Shown here: positions 62,221 through 64,000 of the stretch, in pieces
Numbering within the stretch: the first letter of the stretch is position 1
Layout of the letters: every line of letters begins with the position of its first letter
Assembly: GCA_041583135.1 (NCBI GenBank)
Contig: JBFHGJ010000005.1
Span: 61,411-125,410 of the forward strand
DNA from: JABSOG01 sp041583135
Lineage (GTDB): Bacteria > Pseudomonadota > Gammaproteobacteria > Enterobacterales > Alteromonadaceae
DNA length: 64,000 nucleotides
Direction: 5' to 3'
Notes under the pieces: model-generated
Database searches by the model: none
Told to the model about the DNA's origin: nothing
Seen by the model: only the letters and a program-made list of their open reading frames with translations
Translations under genes and position numbers: made by a program

Positions 62221-63197
62221 TGGCTAAAATGAACATGCTTCAGGCGATCAACAGCGCCTTAGACATTACCATGGCAGAGCACAAAAACGCCTGTATCTTC
62301 GGTGAAGATGTTGGGGTTTTCGGCGGTGTATTTCGTGCAACGAGCAACCTGCAAGAAAAATACGGCCGCGATCGTGTTTTCAATACGCCTTTGGTCGAGC
62401 AGGGCATTTTAGGTTTTGCCAACGGTTTGGCCTCACAAGGCACTAAAGCCATTGCCGAGATCCAGTTTGCCGATTATATCTTCCCTGCCTTTGACCAAAT
62501 CGTGAATGAAGCGGCCAAATTCCGCTATCGTTCAGGTAACGAATTTGATGTCGGCAGCTTAACCATTCGTGCGCCATATGGCGGCGGTATTGCTGGTGGT
62601 TTGTATCACTCGCAATCACCAGAAGCGTATTTTGCCCATACTCCGGGTTTGAAAATCGTTGTACCAAGAGATGCCTATCAGGCCAAAGGCTTGTTGTTGG
62701 CGTCGCTCAAAGAGCCCGATCCGGTTATCTTCTTCGAGCCTAAACGTTTATATCGTGCCTCTGTCGGTGAAGTGCCTGAAGACAAATATGAATTGCCATT
62801 GGGTAAAGCGGAAATCGTTAAAAGCGGTGAGCATGTCACTGTACTGTCTTGGGGCGCGCAAATGGAGATCGTTGAAAAAGCCGCTGAAATGGCTGAAAGC
62901 GACGGTATCTCTTGTGAGATCATCGACCTACGCACCATTTTGCCGTGGGATTACGAAACCGTGGTCAACTCAGTGCTAAAGACCGGCCGTTTGGTGATCA
63001 ACCACGAAGCGCCGCTCACTAACGGTTTTGGTGCCGAGATCGCCGCGACCATTCAAGAACGTTGCTTCTTGTATCTTGAGTCGCCGATAATGCGTGTTTG
63101 TGGTCCTGACACGCCATTCCCGCTGTGCCACGAAAAAGAATATATGCCGGATCATCTTAAAACTTACGAAGCGATTAAACGCTCGGTGAATTACTAG
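62220..63197 (+). CDS. bkdA2: Branched-chain 2-oxoacid dehydrogenase E1 beta
   Basis: 325 residues. MNMLQAINSALDITMAEHKN opens the typical transketolase-like domain, with IFGEDVGVFGGVFRAT, APYGGGIAGGLYHSQSPEAYF and the C-terminal transketolase part CEIIDLRTILPWDYETV. It forms the heterotetramer with E1-alpha. E2 starts 9 bases after its stop, with AGGAGAGG as ribosome site. Confidence 0.94.
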   Translation: MAKMNMLQAINSALDITMAEHKNACIFGEDVGVFGGVFRATSNLQEKYGRDRVFNTPLVEQGILGFANGLASQGTKAIAEIQFADYIFPAFDQIVNEAAKFRYRSGNEFDVGSLTIRAPYGGGIAGGLYHSQSPEAYFAHTPGLKIVVPRDAYQAKGLLLASLKEPDPVIFFEPKRLYRASVGEVPEDKYELPLGKAEIVKSGEHVTVLSWGAQMEIVEKAAEMAESDGISCEIIDLRTILPWDYETVVNSVLKTGRLVINHEAPLTNGFGAEIAATIQERCFLYLESPIMRVCGPDTPFPLCHEKEYMPDHLKTYEAIKRSVNY

Positions 63198-63205
63198 GAG
63201 AGGTT

Positions 63206-64000
63206 ATGTCCACTGATTTTATTTTGCCTGATATTGGTGAAGGCATTGTCGAATGCGAGGTGGTTGAATGGCTGATCAGCGCCGGCGACAAGATTGTTGA
63301 AGACCAACCTGTAGCCGATGTAATGACCGACAAAGCCTTGGTACAGATCCCATCGATGTACACAGGTACTGTCGATAAGCTGTACTATGAAAAAGGCGAT
63401 ATTGCCAAGGTTCATGCACCACTGTTTTCGATTGTTATCGATGGTGAAACAGGTAGTGCGCCACAGGCTGAATCACAGCCAGTAGTCGAAGACGCGGCTG
63501 TTGCTGTCGCCGATGCGCCACAAGGCGGCAACGTTGAAGATTTTATTCTGCCGGATATCGGTGAGGGGATTATCGAGTGTGAGGTGGTTGAATGGTTGGT
63601 CGCCGAAGGCGATACCATTAAGGAAGACCAACCGGTTTGTGATGTAATGACCGATAAGGCGTTGGTGCAAATTCCGTCAAAATACAACGGTAAAGTTGAG
63701 CGTTTATACTACCAAAAAGGCGATATCGCCAAGGTACACGAGCCGCTATTTGCTATTGTGGTAGAGTCTGATGGCAGTGCTCCTGCTGCTGCGGCGGCTC
63801 CGGCCAAAGCGCAAACGGCCCAAGCACCTGTTGCTGGCGCTGTTGCTCAAGGTCAAGCTACAGTACCTGCTGCCAAAGGTAATGGTAAAGCCATTGCTTC
63901 TCCTGCGGTTCGCCGTCTTGCCCGTGAAATGGGCATTGATTTGGCGCAAATCAATGGCTCAGGTCCTAAAGGTCGAGTATTTAAAGAAGACTTGACTAAA
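63206..64000 (+). CDS. bkdB: Branched-chain 2-oxoacid dehydrogenase E2 (3'-truncated by window edge)
   Basis: 265 codons visible, open at the right edge. ATG 63206 has AGGAGAGG upstream. Two lipoyl domains: residues 3-78 with lysine 43 in VMTDKALVQIPS, and 111-186 with lysine 151 in the same motif. They are spaced 108 residues apart and close enough in sequence to be a recent-looking duplication. An Ala-rich linker leads to an E3/E1-binding domain starting SPAVRRLAREMGIDLAQING and ending GPKGRVFKEDL. The acyltransferase domain lies beyond the window. It transfers acyl groups to CoA. Confidence 0.93.
   Translation, partial: MSTDFILPDIGEGIVECEVVEWLISAGDKIVEDQPVADVMTDKALVQIPSMYTGTVDKLYYEKGDIAKVHAPLFSIVIDGETGSAPQAESQPVVEDAAVAVADAPQGGNVEDFILPDIGEGIIECEVVEWLVAEGDTIKEDQPVCDVMTDKALVQIPSKYNGKVERLYYQKGDIAKVHEPLFAIVVESDGSAPAAAAAPAKAQTAQAPVAGAVAQGQATVPAAKGNGKAIASPAVRRLAREMGIDLAQINGSGPKGRVFKEDLTK

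Overview
The window looks like a chromosomal segment from a marine gammaproteobacterium of the Alteromonadales, perhaps close to Shewanellaceae or Ferrimonadaceae. This is inferred from moderate GC content, lon-hupB-ppiD order, a psp/sap/ycjXF/tyrR gene set, and amino-acid and phenylacetate catabolism genes. Genus cannot be fixed by reading alone. Both ends cut genes: ahpF lacks its start and a lipoyl E2 gene lacks its end. No rRNA, prophage or intact insertion sequence was seen.

Layout. 1-6.4 kb: partial ahpF, a TVP38/DedA-like membrane protein, then a lipid-transport operon with LetA split into two half-size proteins followed by a seven-MCE-domain LetB. 6.4-11.6 kb: lon behind a very good sigma-32 promoter, hupB, tRNA-Asp(GTC), ppiD. 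11.8-22.4 kb: an envelope-stress block. pspF heads a minus-strand operon with sapABCDF, and pspABC-ycjX-ycjF diverge on the plus strand behind a probable sigma-54 promoter. 22.4-33.7 kb: a TPR/retropepsin-like protease, a 2-oxoacid dehydrogenase made of a fused E1 alpha-beta protein plus E2, a solute-binding protein, a prolidase-like peptidase, an acetyltransferase, and an unknown putative lipoprotein paired with a hybrid histidine kinase. 33.8-46.5 kb: a phenylacetate (paa) catabolic island (paaZ, paaY, paaGIJ, paaABCDEX, a fused hydratase/dehydrogenase and a thioesterase). No paaK ligase is present in the window. 46.6-47.6 kb: a MarR regulator and a TerB-like protein. 47.9-49.25 kb: a CRISPR array of 21 identical 32-nt repeats (type I-C-like) and 20 spacers, with no cas gene in the window. 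It is followed by a 400-bp non-coding tract holding a 103-bp duplication and a 61-bp palindromic element. 49.6-57.4 kb: hpf, several unknown or regulatory genes, a DUF885-type lipoprotein, a REC-GGDEF cyclase and psuK-psuG. 57.6-60 kb: tyrR with a TyrR box, and maiA. 61-64 kb: a second, branched-chain-type 2-oxoacid dehydrogenase (E1 alpha, E1 beta, two-lipoyl-domain E2).

How it fits together. The catabolic genes converge on amino-acid carbon: branched-chain oxoacids (two E1/E2 sets), phenylalanine/tyrosine-derived compounds (paa, maiA, TyrR) and pseudouridine. The stress genes (lon, hpf, psp/sap) form a separate housekeeping block. In E. coli ycjXF is next to tyrR; here about 35 kb of catabolic genes and the CRISPR array lie between them.

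No clearly new system is visible. The most unusual items are the cas-less uniform CRISPR array with its repeat-rich trailer, the lipoprotein/hybrid-kinase pair, the fused-E1 dehydrogenase with its palindromic control region, and the split LetA.
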